A stretch of DNA of 64,000 nucleotides from NCBI RefSeq assembly GCF_000381965.1, contig NZ_KB908454.1, positions 410,324 through 474,323 on the forward strand, in the 5' to 3' direction. This DNA is from Oceanimonas smirnovii ATCC BAA-899. GTDB taxonomy: Bacteria; Pseudomonadota; Gammaproteobacteria; Enterobacterales; Aeromonadaceae. Shown here one piece after another: positions 55,219 through 63,346 of this stretch; position 1 is the stretch's first letter; the number at the start of each line of letters is the position of its first letter. The position numbers and the translations under genes were made by a program. A model generated the notes under the pieces. The model did no database searches. It was given only the letters and a program-made list of their open reading frames with translations, and was not told the origin of the DNA.

Positions 55219-55371
55219 TTATTTGCTGGCTTCACCATTGGGATCTGCCTTCATTACCTTGTAGATGAAGTAACCCGCATAGAAACTGATCAGCAGGGCA
55301 GTGGCAATAATTACCATCATCGACATAAAACCCACATCACTACCAAACATTAAATCGAGCCAGAATGCCAT
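55219..55371 (-). CDS. 50-residue membrane protein (DUF3149-like)
   Basis: 50 residues, MAFWLDLMFGSDVGFMSMMV, one TM helix (VIIATALLISFYAGYFIYKV) and a polar C-terminus ending MKADPNGEASK. It resembles short DUF3149 proteins of Vibrio and Aeromonas. A strong AAAGGAGA site lies eight bases before the ATG, and the frame is intact, which support a real gene although it is very short. Function unknown. It stands between smrA and the TraB/GumN gene. Confidence 0.75.
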   Translation of the reverse strand: MAFWLDLMFGSDVGFMSMMVIIATALLISFYAGYFIYKVMKADPNGEASK

Positions 55372-55441
55372 CGCTTGTCTCCTTTCTCGCGCTCCGTTAA
55401 AGGCATATTAACGAGACCGCTGTGACGGATTCTGATCCTGA

Positions 55442-56290
55442 TCAATAAAGCGGTGTATCCTCAACTTTATTAAGGGTATAGCCATTATTTTCCAGTAGTT
55501 GTATCAGCCCCTGCTCGCCGTAAAGGTGCAGGGCACCTACTACCATCAAGGCCCTGGCGGGGGCCAGCTGCTCCAGGCGTTCCAGCCAGAGGTGATTGCG
55601 CCGGGCCAGCAGCTCTTGCTCTATAAAGCCGGTTAATGCCGGGCTTTGCTCTTCCTGCAACAGGTCCAGCAGTGCCTGTTCATCACCTTTCAGCCAGGTG
55701 TTGAGCAGATGTTCAAGATGTGGCTGCATTTGCTCCAGCTCGTCCAGGCTGTGAGTGATAAAGTCGCGCTCCAGTCCGCGCTCATGCAGCGAGGCCAGCA
55801 ATTCCATCACCAGCGCCGGTGACTCCAGACCGGCCACGGGCAGATTTTGCTGCCGGGCCCGCAGCCGCAATTGCATATCTACCCCTTGCTGAGTATGAAA
55901 GCCCAGCTCCCGGGCTTTTAACTGTGTCAGCTGCAGTGCGGCAAACCAGGGCGGCAGCTGACGCAGCATGGGCTGGCCGCTGGCATTCACTGCCTGTTCA
56001 AGCTTTGCGGCAAGCTCAGGCCCCAGTCGCTCGGGCCAGTGTGTATTCGGTGTGATTACATGGGAGAAATCGCTGCTTTTAAGGGTGAGCGGATCAATTT
56101 CCAGCAACAGCAATTCACTGTTATCCAGTGCCTTCAACACAGGTGCAGGCAACTGGCTTAACCGCTCATCGGCAATATGCACAGAGCCGAACAGCCACAA
56201 CTGCTGCTCGCCTTTTTGTGCCTGCCACAGCGCCGGAGCCGCCAGCACAGAGCCACACCACAGCCACAATAGCCATAATCCGGTTTTCAT
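55442..56290 (-). CDS. TraB/GumN (Tiki-like) family protein
   Basis: 282 residues with a signal peptide (MKTGLWLLWLWCGSVLAAPA). Family features: WLFGSVHIADERLSQLP (the GSxH motif), LLLLEIDPLT (Glu), and ALMVVGALHLYGEQGLIQLL near the C-terminus (the second G-x2-H motif). The fold is shared with EreA-type hydrolases and Tiki metalloproteases; the bacterial role is unknown. Probably periplasmic. It starts 9 bp after the SDR gene, on the same strand. Confidence 0.85.
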   Translation of the reverse strand: MKTGLWLLWLWCGSVLAAPALWQAQKGEQQLWLFGSVHIADERLSQLPAPVLKALDNSELLLLEIDPLTLKSSDFSHVITPNTHWPERLGPELAAKLEQAVNASGQPMLRQLPPWFAALQLTQLKARELGFHTQQGVDMQLRLRARQQNLPVAGLESPALVMELLASLHERGLERDFITHSLDELEQMQPHLEHLLNTWLKGDEQALLDLLQEEQSPALTGFIEQELLARRNHLWLERLEQLAPARALMVVGALHLYGEQGLIQLLENNGYTLNKVEDTPLY

Positions 56291-56299
56291 ATTTTCTCC

Positions 56300-57130
56300 T
56301 CAGCCGCCGGCCTTTAACATTAGCCGGTCGAGGGCAGCTGTGCTCATAAACCGGCGCAGCCAGCCCAGCATTTTGGTGGGCCGGGTCACCGGATAACGGG
56401 CTTTGGGGCTGGCGCTGGTCAGGGCGTGCAGCACAGGAGGCAGGCAAGCTTCCGCCGGCAGGCTGTAGCGGGAGCTGGGGCCGGGCTTCTCCAGCCGGGC
56501 CAGCGTTTGTTCATAGCCGGCCCGGTGGCGGCTGTCTTTCATATTGATGTGACGGAGAAAAGCGGCGCGGGCATTGGCCCTGAACTGAGTTTCAATGGGG
56601 CCTGGCTCCAGCAGACTCACATGCACAGAAGTGCCGGCAAGCTCCAGCCGCAGTGTGTCTGTGTAGCCTTCCAGGGCAAACTTGGAGGCGTTATAGGCAC
56701 CGCGATACTTCATGGCTACCAGCCCCAGTACCGAGCTGTTCTGAATAATGCGGCCTTCACCGGCCTGCAGCATCAGGGGCAACACTAGCCGAGTGAGGTG
56801 ATGGGTGCCAAAAAAATTGGTATTGAACTGCTCCCGCAGCGCCTCAGTGGGCAGATCTTCAAGGGCACCGGGCTGGCCGTAGGCACCGTTATTAAACAGG
56901 CCATAAAGGGTGCCATTGGTGTAAGCCAGAGCCTGCTCCAGGCCCTGCTCTATGCTGGAATCGTCTGCCAGGTCCAGCAATACCGCCTGCAGCCCTTCCT
57001 GCTCCAGCTGCAATACATCCTGCGGCCGGCGGGCGGAAGCCACCACATTAAAGCCTTGTTGCTTAAGATAGTGAGCGGCAGCATGACCAATGCCGGAAGA
57101 GCAGCCGGTAATCAGCACGGATTTAGACAT
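56300..57130 (-). CDS. ybbO: Short-chain dehydrogenase/reductase, YbbO-like
   Basis: 276 residues. Classical SDR: cofactor motif TGCSSGIG (residues 8-15), LFNNGAYGQPG (NNAG), the serine in IIQNSSVLGLV, and YxxxK as YNASKFALEG. The C-terminal half matches YbbO (SLLEPGPIETQFRANARAAF; RYPVTRPTKMLGWLRRFM). NADP-dependent aldehyde or ketone reduction is likely; the substrate is not known. First gene before the TraB/GumN gene. Confidence 0.85.
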   Translation of the reverse strand: MSKSVLITGCSSGIGHAAAHYLKQQGFNVVASARRPQDVLQLEQEGLQAVLLDLADDSSIEQGLEQALAYTNGTLYGLFNNGAYGQPGALEDLPTEALREQFNTNFFGTHHLTRLVLPLMLQAGEGRIIQNSSVLGLVAMKYRGAYNASKFALEGYTDTLRLELAGTSVHVSLLEPGPIETQFRANARAAFLRHINMKDSRHRAGYEQTLARLEKPGPSSRYSLPAEACLPPVLHALTSASPKARYPVTRPTKMLGWLRRFMSTAALDRLMLKAGG

Positions 57131-57189
57131 TAATGACTCCCAGTTTGAACCGAAGTCGTCAATGTAGCAGAAAGGAAAGCGTCGATGAA

Positions 57190-57264
57190 TGGCGTCCCCG
57201 GCAGGAATCGAACCTGCATCTAACCCTTAGGAGGGGCTTGTTTTATCCATTAAACTACGGGGAC
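57190..57264 (-). tRNA. tRNA-Arg (CCT)
   Basis: 75 nt including encoded CCA. Acceptor GTCCCCG/CGGGGAC, anticodon loop CTCCTAA giving anticodon CCT, T arm GCAGGTTCGATTCCTGC. It corresponds to E. coli argW. This tRNA is often used by integrases, but no integrase gene or repeated 3' end is seen beside it. Confidence 0.96.
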
Positions 57265-57341
57265 ACAGCGGGCTACAATATTGCAAATTTCCCTTTGCAG
57301 CGCAATATATTGCCGCCCGTTTGCCGGTTATATAAGCAGGC

Positions 57342-58478
57342 TTACCACAGCTGCACCAGTCGGTCTCCGGGAGTAGCCGGGGTGATGTTGGCTTCCTGGC
57401 CGGCAGGCATCAGAATGCTGTAGTCGGCGTGGCTTTGCTGCACCACAAAAGTAGCTCCTGACGTGCTTTCGCTGTAATACCCGGGCGTAAGCTGGCGTCT
57501 GTGTACCAGGGTAAACTTGTCTCCGGTCTGAATGCCCTCGCGCCGGCCCAGATCCATTAAAATGCCGTCGTCTGACTGCTGCACTATATTGCCCACTGCC
57601 TTGATACAGGCCTGGGCTTTGATCAGGTCCTGGCTGACATTCTGCAGCAGTTGCTCAACAGCCTGGCCATAGGCGGAATGCCAGAAACTTTGCTGATGCA
57701 CATTTACCTTGTCGTGCTTTTTATAATCCCAGCTGGAGCGGGTCTGATAATCCCGTTGCAGCAGCACATCACCAGTGAGGCTGTCTTCCAGCACAATGCG
57801 CATGCGAAACTCCCGGGGAATGTCGGAAAAGGTCCACTTGGTCCAGTGGCCGTCTTCAATACTTATGTCCTCAATGCTGCCGCTCAGCAGCAGTCTGGCT
57901 TGCCGGCGTGATGTCAGCACATCACTGCCTTTACGCAGCCCTGCGTCTCTGGGCAGGGCGGTGTCCGTGTCCAGTGGCTGACCGGTAGATGACGTAATAT
58001 TGACGGCGGGTGTCAGCATCGACGATAACCGGCTGCTGATGGCCGCACCCAGTTCATAAATTTGACCCGTGCTGCCCTGCTCGGGATGACGCAGGGTAAT
58101 GGCGGTCAGTGCCAGGCCGGGACGATAGCGGCCGGCGCATTGTTCCTGCCGGCGTTCACCGGGCCAGATATCGGCCCGTACTGTCAGCCACAGCCTGCCC
58201 TGTTTTTTGCGCTCGTCAATAATCAGGTAATCCATCAGTTCGCCCTGAGCAGAAATATCCAGCTGCTGACCGCCGTAGGTACCATTGGTGGCAGACTGCA
58301 TGGTATTCAGGGAAGCGCCGGACTGTAGCAGGGCATCGCTCAGGGCCTGTTCCAGTGCCTGCTGACGCGCTGTCTTTGTGCCCAGACTGAGCGGTGCCGA
58401 GCCCTCGGCCTGATACCAGTCGGCATGAGTAAAAAAGGGAGACAGCAGCAACAATGAGGCAAAGACATTTTTGAGCAC
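57342..58478 (-). CDS. flgT: Flagellar H-ring protein FlgT
   Basis: 378 residues from a GTG at 58478, preceded by AGGA; V. alginolyticus FlgT has a similar length. A longer frame from 58511 would place 11 residues before the signal peptide (LKNVFASLLLLSPFFTHA). The FlgT N-terminus WYQAEGSAPLSLGTKTARQQ, the middle domain, and C-terminal LVHRRQLTPGYYSESTSG are recognisable. FlgT forms the H ring around the basal body in sodium-type polar flagella and helps assemble the stator-holding T ring. It is divergent from flgO. Confidence 0.88.
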   Translation of the reverse strand: MLKNVFASLLLLSPFFTHADWYQAEGSAPLSLGTKTARQQALEQALSDALLQSGASLNTMQSATNGTYGGQQLDISAQGELMDYLIIDERKKQGRLWLTVRADIWPGERRQEQCAGRYRPGLALTAITLRHPEQGSTGQIYELGAAISSRLSSMLTPAVNITSSTGQPLDTDTALPRDAGLRKGSDVLTSRRQARLLLSGSIEDISIEDGHWTKWTFSDIPREFRMRIVLEDSLTGDVLLQRDYQTRSSWDYKKHDKVNVHQQSFWHSAYGQAVEQLLQNVSQDLIKAQACIKAVGNIVQQSDDGILMDLGRREGIQTGDKFTLVHRRQLTPGYYSESTSGATFVVQQSHADYSILMPAGQEANITPATPGDRLVQLW

Positions 58479-58568
58479 GGCGGTATCCTGTGTAAAAGTA
58501 AAGAACGTCAATTAAACATCGAACACTCAGCAAGAAGATGGCAAGGTTTATGCAATATTCTTGCCGGG

Positions 58569-58595
58569 TAAAGTTATGCTGTTTTTGGCCGATAC
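58569..58595 (+). promoter_or_regulatory. sigma-28 (FliA) promoter of flgO-flgP
   Basis: TAAA, exactly 15 bases, then GCCGATAC, which matches TAAA-N15-GCCGATAA at 11 of 12 positions. The -10 ends 45 bp before the flgO start codon. Confidence 0.8.
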
Positions 58596-58640
58596 TCGAT
58601 TAGTTTCCTGAACTCAGTTTTTAAACCACGGAGCCTGTTA

Positions 58641-59369
58641 ATGACAAGAGCCCTTATTCTGGTCACTGTGCTGGGGTTATCGGCCTGTAGCGGTGAGCCC
58701 AGGTTTGACAGCCGGCATCATTACCTGCCTCATGATCATGCGGCCCATTATGTCAGCCATCAACCCCTGGGCTCCACGCCGGCACCGGCCCGCGCTCCGC
58801 GGCATACCCAGGACGGTATTCCCATGCGCATGAGCGCCGGTGCCCGCAGTGTATATTTGCCGGAAGCCGGTCCTTCACTGGTGGGCGGGCAAACCCAGCT
58901 GCAGCAGCATATGTCAGCACTGGCCTACCGGCTGGTATCATCGGCTCACCAGATGAACCGGCAGGCAGGCATTGCAGTGAGCGGTTTTGTCAGTCAGGAG
59001 GATTACACCACTCAGGACGAGTTTGGTCGTCTGCTGTCAGAAACCATGATGTTTCAGCTTAATCAGTACGGCCTTAAGGTTGTCGATTTTAAGGCTCTGC
59101 CGTTTATTCGCATTACTCCTGAAGGTGATATCAGCACCAGCCGGGATTATCGGCAACTTAGTGGTAAAATTGGTGCCCAGTATCTGCTGCATGGCACCAT
59201 CAGCGAGACGCAGGGAGGCAGGCTGGTGAATGCCCGGCTGATCACCATGGCGGACCATTCGGTAGTAGCCAGTGCACAGCAGTTTATTCCGAGCTATCTG
59301 GTGGCCGCCATGCTCGACACCCGCGGCCCGCAGGTGCCTGACCATATACGGAGACGTTATGCGAAATAA
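58641..59369 (+). CDS. flgO: Flagellar outer-membrane lipoprotein FlgO
   Basis: 242 residues. Lipoprotein signal MTRALILVTVLGLSAC (lipobox LSAC, Cys16), a low-complexity His/Pro-rich segment (about 20-65) and the FlgO domain (AGIAVSGFVSQEDYTTQDEF; FGRLLSETMMFQLNQYGLKV; GAQYLLHGTISETQGGRLVN). FlgO and FlgP are outer-membrane lipoproteins required for polar-flagellum stability in Vibrio. Co-transcribed with flgP, which it overlaps by 11 bp. Confidence 0.9.
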   Translation: MTRALILVTVLGLSACSGEPRFDSRHHYLPHDHAAHYVSHQPLGSTPAPARAPRHTQDGIPMRMSAGARSVYLPEAGPSLVGGQTQLQQHMSALAYRLVSSAHQMNRQAGIAVSGFVSQEDYTTQDEFGRLLSETMMFQLNQYGLKVVDFKALPFIRITPEGDISTSRDYRQLSGKIGAQYLLHGTISETQGGRLVNARLITMADHSVVASAQQFIPSYLVAAMLDTRGPQVPDHIRRRYAK

Positions 59370-59760
59370 GCTGATAACCCTGTTGACCCTGGTGTTTCTT
59401 GGCGGTTGTGTGGGGCAGGGCAGTGGTGCCACACCGGCCAGAAACCATATTTATGCCGTGGGTTATGCCCCTATCAGTTTACAGCGGCCGGCGGATTATC
59501 AGCAGAAACTGCTGCATGCCATGCGGGCGTCGCGGCTGGATGCCTATCGTGAACTGAGTGAGCAGCTGAGCGGTGTGATGATCTCCAGCTCCAGTGAAAT
59601 GAACAGTAACGTATTACAGGACGGACCGGTCAACAGTGCCAGCCGGGGCGTGGTGCGCGGTGCCAGAGTGGTGAACAGCTATCCCGATGGTGATATGTAC
59701 GTGACCGAGCTGGAGCTGGACCTGGCGTTGTATGAAAAACTGCGCCGGGGAGGGCGCTGA
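59359..59760 (+). CDS. flgP: Flagellar outer-membrane lipoprotein FlgP
   Basis: 133 residues: lipoprotein signal MRNKLITLLTLVFLGGC (lipobox LGGC, Cys17) and an LPP20-type domain (ARNHIYAVGYAPISLQRPAD; YREL(S)EQLSGVMI; LELDLALYEKLRR). FlgP forms an outer disk or ring on polar flagella. The start at 59359 gives an 11-bp overlap with flgO; a longer in-frame ORF from 59272 is rejected. It ends 4 bp from convergent flgN. Confidence 0.9.
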   Translation: MRNKLITLLTLVFLGGCVGQGSGATPARNHIYAVGYAPISLQRPADYQQKLLHAMRASRLDAYRELSEQLSGVMISSSSEMNSNVLQDGPVNSASRGVVRGARVVNSYPDGDMYVTELELDLALYEKLRRGGR

Positions 59761-59764
59761 AAGG

Positions 59765-60178
59765 TTATACCTTGAAGCCGGAGCCTTTATTAATACCCTT
59801 GGTGTGACCTTTCTGATCATAGGTCATGCTCTGCCGCTCGTGCAGCCGGCTGAGAATATTGGCCAGCTGACGAGTGCCCGCAAGGGACTGTTCCAGCACC
59901 TGTCCGGCAACGTCGTTGCGCTCCTGACAAGTGGTCATTAATGCACGCAATGCATCAACCCTGGGTTTAAACTCAGTGCCCAGCAGAGCTACATCGGGGT
60001 GGTTGCACAGGCTGGCATCGGTGGCCTGAATATCGGCCAGCAGTTGCTGTTTCTGCTCGGTAAGAGGAGGGAGTTCCAGCGCCTTGCGCTGAACGATCAG
60101 CTCAAGCTCCTGCTCAGTGATCGCCAGCAGGCGCTCAAGTTGAGAATGTTGTTGGGTCAGCAGCGTATCAAGGCTCAT
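59765..60178 (-). CDS. flgN: FlgN flagellar export chaperone
   Basis: 137 residues, all helical and charged, as in FlgN (HSQLERLLAITEQELELIVQ; KQQLLADIQATDASLC; QSLAGTRQLANILSRLHERQ). FlgN holds the hook-filament junction proteins FlgK and FlgL before export. Its ATG shares one base with the flgM stop (TAATG), so the two are coupled. Confidence 0.88.
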   Translation of the reverse strand: MSLDTLLTQQHSQLERLLAITEQELELIVQRKALELPPLTEQKQQLLADIQATDASLCNHPDVALLGTEFKPRVDALRALMTTCQERNDVAGQVLEQSLAGTRQLANILSRLHERQSMTYDQKGHTKGINKGSGFKV

Positions 60179-60498
60179 TAATACAGAGACTCTATGTCGT
60201 TTTCAAGGCTGATAATATTACCGGCAAGACGCTCGGCATTCACCTGATAGCTGCCTTCGTTGACTGCTTTTTTAATGGCGTCAAGGCGGGCGCTGTTATC
60301 GGTGCCGTCCCCGGCCGACAGACTTTGCTGCATGCGGTTAAGTTGTCTGGCCTCTGCCGTGAGCGTGACTTCATCTCGCCCGGCAACAGCTTTGGGTTCG
60401 CCACTGTTGCCGGTAGTAGCGGATGCACTTTTCTGCGGATATTTGTTTCCGCTGACCGGACCGTTATGAAATCCGGGAGGAAGCTTGTCTATGGCCAT
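60178..60498 (-). CDS. flgM: Anti-sigma-28 factor FlgM
   Basis: 106 residues. The disordered N-terminus (MAIDKLPPGFHNGPVSGNKY) and C-terminal sigma-binding part (VTLTAEARQLNRMQQSLSAG; RLDAIKKAVNEGSYQVNAER; LAGNIISLENDI) are typical. FlgM holds FliA until it is exported through the finished hook. A consensus sigma-28 promoter lies 34 bp upstream. Confidence 0.93.
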   Translation of the reverse strand: MAIDKLPPGFHNGPVSGNKYPQKSASATTGNSGEPKAVAGRDEVTLTAEARQLNRMQQSLSAGDGTDNSARLDAIKKAVNEGSYQVNAERLAGNIISLENDIESLY

Positions 60499-60532
60499 GG
60501 TCTTGTGTCCTGATTTGCTGCTGTCACACCGG

Positions 60533-60559
60533 TTATCGGCTGGCCCTTGTGCAACTTTA
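60533..60559 (-). promoter_or_regulatory. sigma-28 (FliA) promoter of flgM-flgN
   Basis: On the minus strand TAAA, exactly 15 bases, then GCCGATAA: a perfect match to the FliA consensus. It sits between the flgA stop and the flgM start. Confidence 0.92.
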
Positions 60560-60566
60560 GCAGAAT

Positions 60567-61289
60567 TTACAGACCCACCTTTACTACTCCGGCCTCGCTG
60601 ATGCGCCCTTGTATCTGGCGGCCCGAACGGCTGTTGCGTACGCGAATGGTCTCATTAAAGGTGCCGTCTTCATCGGCCACGCCCTGAGTCCGGATAGACA
60701 GGCCGCCGTTTTCTGCCACTATGGTAACTTTGTCTCCTTTGCATATCACACACAGCTGGCTGGCCAGAATCGGCCTGCCCGGGCGCAGATCCCGCTTGCT
60801 GCGGGTGCCCACCAGAGCCTGAATATTATCAAATACGTCCCCTCTTACCAGCACTTCATCCTGGTAGCTTATCTGCAGCTGAGCCGGCTGCAGCAGAGTA
60901 TTACGAGAGATAGGATCAGCAGCCGTCACCACGGGTTTAAGTACTTTTACCCGCACCGGCACAAACAGTTGCCAGCCGGGTTGCTCATGGCACTGTACAA
61001 ACACATGAGTATTACGCCGCACTTCACCACTGCCGCGGATCTCTGCGGTAAGCATGCCGGGGCATTCACTCAGCTGCAGCCGGGTATCTATGCTTGAAGC
61101 CTCAATGATTACCTTGTCATCAGGGCCTGCCTGGACAAAATCGCTCACATAGTTTTCTGCGTAATGACGGATACTGTCGTGTATGCTGGTCTGAGCTGTT
61201 ACCAGGGCCGGTAATAACGTGAATACAAGGCTTAAAAAAACAGGTATGCATGGCTTGTTGTGGTAGTTAGGCAAAAAACCGTTAAGCAT
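60567..61289 (-). CDS. flgA: Flagellar P-ring assembly chaperone FlgA
   Basis: 240 residues. A signal peptide (IPVFLSLVFTLLPALVTA) and the SAF-type domain: LQLSECPGMLTAEIRGSGEV, PVRVKVLKPVVTAADPISRN, TLLQPAQLQISYQDEVLVRG, VGTRSKRDLRPGRPILASQL, C-terminal VRNSRSGRQIQGRISEAGVV. FlgA chaperones P-ring protein FlgI in the periplasm. The start at 61289 has GGAG upstream; the longer frame to 61361 is rejected. Divergent from cheV. Confidence 0.92.
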   Translation of the reverse strand: MLNGFLPNYHNKPCIPVFLSLVFTLLPALVTAQTSIHDSIRHYAENYVSDFVQAGPDDKVIIEASSIDTRLQLSECPGMLTAEIRGSGEVRRNTHVFVQCHEQPGWQLFVPVRVKVLKPVVTAADPISRNTLLQPAQLQISYQDEVLVRGDVFDNIQALVGTRSKRDLRPGRPILASQLCVICKGDKVTIVAENGGLSIRTQGVADEDGTFNETIRVRNSRSGRQIQGRISEAGVVKVGL

Positions 61290-61309
61290 CGTTACTCCGT
61301 TGCCGATAG
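61283..61309 (+). promoter_or_regulatory. candidate sigma-28 promoter of cheV-cheR
   Basis: TAAG, exactly 15 bases, then GCCGATAG, matching TAAA-N15-GCCGATAA at 10 of 12 positions. It would give cheV a leader of about 140 nt. The -35 part overlaps the flgA start codon on the other strand. Confidence 0.5.
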
Positions 61310-61459
61310 TACATAAATCATGACTGGTCCCATCTTTGCCGCTATGAAGTGGCACTGGCACATGGCCGGTGTTAAGCTAGAACCATCGTATTTTGCTGCA
61401 TAAAGCATGCCATTGAACTGGCGGGCAGACAGCTAAATCTCATATCCGGAGGCTGAATA

Positions 61460-62371
61460 ATGGCGGGTGTACTCGACTCGGTAAACCAGAGAACACAACT
61501 GGTGGGGCAAAACCGGCTGGAACTATTATTGTTCAGGCTTAACGGTCGCCAACGATTTGGCATCAACGTATTTAAGGTCAAGGAAGTGTTGCAATGCCCA
61601 CGGCTCAGTGGCTTGCCTCAGCGTCATCCGGTTATTCGGGGTGTATCCAATGTTCGTGGCCAGACCATTTCCATTATTGACCTGAGCAAGGCCATGGGGG
61701 GCCGGCCGATAGAGCAAACCGAAGACAGCTTTGTCATTATCTCCGAGTACAACCGTTCGGTGCAGGGGTTTCTTGTCAGCTCGGTAGAGCGCATCATCAA
61801 CGTCAACTGGGAGTCGATCTTGCCACCACCCAAAGGGGCCGGTCGCTTCAACTACATGACGGCCGTCACCGAAATAGACGGTGAGCTGGTGGAAATTCTC
61901 GATGTGGAAAAAATTCTTGATGAAATTTCTCCCGCCAGCACAGATGTTGACGCAGCGATTATTGAACGCTCAAAAGAAAATGCTGCCGAGCACAAGCCTG
62001 TTCTTATTGCAGATGATTCTTCTGTGGCCCGCCGTCAGGTAGTAAAGGCGGTTGAATCTCTGGGGCTTAAGTGTATTGTGACGGAAAATGGCCGGCAGGC
62101 GCTGAACAAGCTCAAAGAACTGGCTGCCAACGGTCCGATTCATGAGCAGTTATCATTGGTGATTTCCGATGTGGAAATGCCAGAAATGGATGGCTACACG
62201 CTTACCGCCGAGATTCGAAGTAATACTGCTCTTAAGGATCTGCATGTTATTCTGCATACCTCACTCAGTGGCGTATTCAACAAGGCGCTGGTTGAAAAGG
62301 TCGGAGCCGATAATTTTATCGCCAAGTTTCAGCCTGATGAGCTGGCCAGTGCAGTCAATGATGCACTCTAA
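61460..62371 (+). CDS. cheV: Chemotaxis coupling protein CheV
   Basis: 303 residues: a CheW-like domain (about 15-160; LLLFRLNGRQRFGINVFKVK, RGVSNVRGQTISIIDLSKAM) fused to a receiver domain (about 180-302; VLIADDSSVARRQVVKAVES, phospho-Asp in VISDVEMPEMDG). It couples receptors to CheA and is tuned by phosphorylation. A GGAGG site stands before the ATG. Probably co-transcribed with cheR, 23 bp downstream. Confidence 0.95.
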   Translation: MAGVLDSVNQRTQLVGQNRLELLLFRLNGRQRFGINVFKVKEVLQCPRLSGLPQRHPVIRGVSNVRGQTISIIDLSKAMGGRPIEQTEDSFVIISEYNRSVQGFLVSSVERIINVNWESILPPPKGAGRFNYMTAVTEIDGELVEILDVEKILDEISPASTDVDAAIIERSKENAAEHKPVLIADDSSVARRQVVKAVESLGLKCIVTENGRQALNKLKELAANGPIHEQLSLVISDVEMPEMDGYTLTAEIRSNTALKDLHVILHTSLSGVFNKALVEKVGADNFIAKFQPDELASAVNDAL

Positions 62372-62394
62372 TTTTTGAAGGTGTAATAGCACGG

Positions 62395-63216
62395 ATGAAA
62401 AATTTCACCGACGAGCAGTATTTGGCGTTTTGCCGGTTTCTTGAAAGCAACACCGGTATCGTCCTTGGAGCCAGCAAGCAATATCTTGTTAAAAGCCGGC
62501 TTTCACCGCTGATGTCTCGTTTTGGTATTGAATCCATGGGAGTGCTGATAGAGCGCTCCATGCAGCCTCGGGAGCGTGAACTGAAAACGGCCGTGGTCGA
62601 TGCCATGACCACCAACGAAACACTTTGGTTCCGTGACAGCTACCCCTTTACTCAGCTGAGTGACCGTTTATTTCCGGAGTTGGCGAAACCCGGTAAATCA
62701 CTGCGTGTCTGGTCTGCGGCCTGCTCATCAGGGCAGGAGCCTTATTCCATTGCCATGACGGCACAGGAGTACATGAGCCGGCGGCCGGGTGCCTTGCCGG
62801 GGCTGCAAATTATTGCCACTGATATTTCAGCCACCATGCTGGAACAGTGCAAACTGGGCATTTATGACAGCCTGTCTCTGGCCAGGGGCCTGTCTCCGGA
62901 GCGACGCAGCCGGTTCTTTACCGCGCTTGATAATGGCCGTATGCAGCTGCAGCCTGCCATTCGCAATATGGTCAGCTTTCGGCCCTACAACCTGCTCGAC
63001 AGCTACAGTTCGCTGGGCAAGTTCGACATTATATTTTGCCGTAACGTACTGATTTACTTCTCTCCCGAGAATAAATCCAAGATCCTTAACCAGTTTGCCG
63101 GCTCTCTTAATCCGGGGGGCTATCTGCTGCTGGGTGCGTCTGAGTCACTTACCGGACTTTCCGACAAGTTTGAAATGATCCGCTGCAGCCCCGGCATTAT
63201 CTATCGCCTTAAATAA
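62395..63216 (+). CDS. cheR: Chemotaxis protein methyltransferase CheR
   Basis: 273 residues. The N-terminal helical domain and the SAM-dependent methyltransferase domain are clear: MTTNETLWFRDSYPFTQLSD, RVWSAACSSGQEPYSIAMTA (SAM motif), IIATDISATMLEQCKLGIYD, FDIIFCRNVLIYFSPENKSK. It methylates receptor glutamates during adaptation. Followed by a terminator, then the flgB promoter. Confidence 0.96.
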   Translation: MKNFTDEQYLAFCRFLESNTGIVLGASKQYLVKSRLSPLMSRFGIESMGVLIERSMQPRERELKTAVVDAMTTNETLWFRDSYPFTQLSDRLFPELAKPGKSLRVWSAACSSGQEPYSIAMTAQEYMSRRPGALPGLQIIATDISATMLEQCKLGIYDSLSLARGLSPERRSRFFTALDNGRMQLQPAIRNMVSFRPYNLLDSYSSLGKFDIIFCRNVLIYFSPENKSKILNQFAGSLNPGGYLLLGASESLTGLSDKFEMIRCSPGIIYRLK

Positions 63217-63234
63217 TTTCACCTTGCCGTCCTT

Positions 63235-63267
63235 AAAGCACCTCAGTGTTAACTGAAGGTGCTTTTT
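63235..63267 (+). terminator. intrinsic terminator of cheV-cheR
   Basis: AAAGCACCT and AGGTGCTTT form a 9-bp outer stem, with an inner CAGT/ACTG pairing, followed by TTTATTTAT. It starts 18 bp after the cheR stop. Confidence 0.88.
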
Positions 63268-63272
63268 ATTTA

Positions 63273-63288
63273 TGGCACGACTCTTGCT
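63273..63288 (+). promoter_or_regulatory. sigma-54 promoter of the flgB operon
   Basis: TGGCACGACTCTTGCT matches the sigma-54 consensus TGGCACG-N4-TTGCT exactly. The GC doublet is 59 bp before the flgB start, giving a leader of about 48 nt. In polar flagella this class is activated by FlrC. Confidence 0.93.
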
Positions 63289-63346
63289 TTACTTTTTCCT
63301 GTGTGAGTACTTCAGATTCCGGTCACTATGACGCAGGAGGGTGGCG

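Noticed and set aside
57190-57264. tRNA-Arg(CCT) as an attachment site of a genomic island
   Set aside because: No integrase, no repeated tRNA 3' end and only core flagellar and housekeeping genes on both sides.
61419-61434. Possible sigma-54 promoter before cheV (GG-N10-GC)
   Set aside because: Only the doublets and a few bases fit; the start site would fall almost on the ribosome site.
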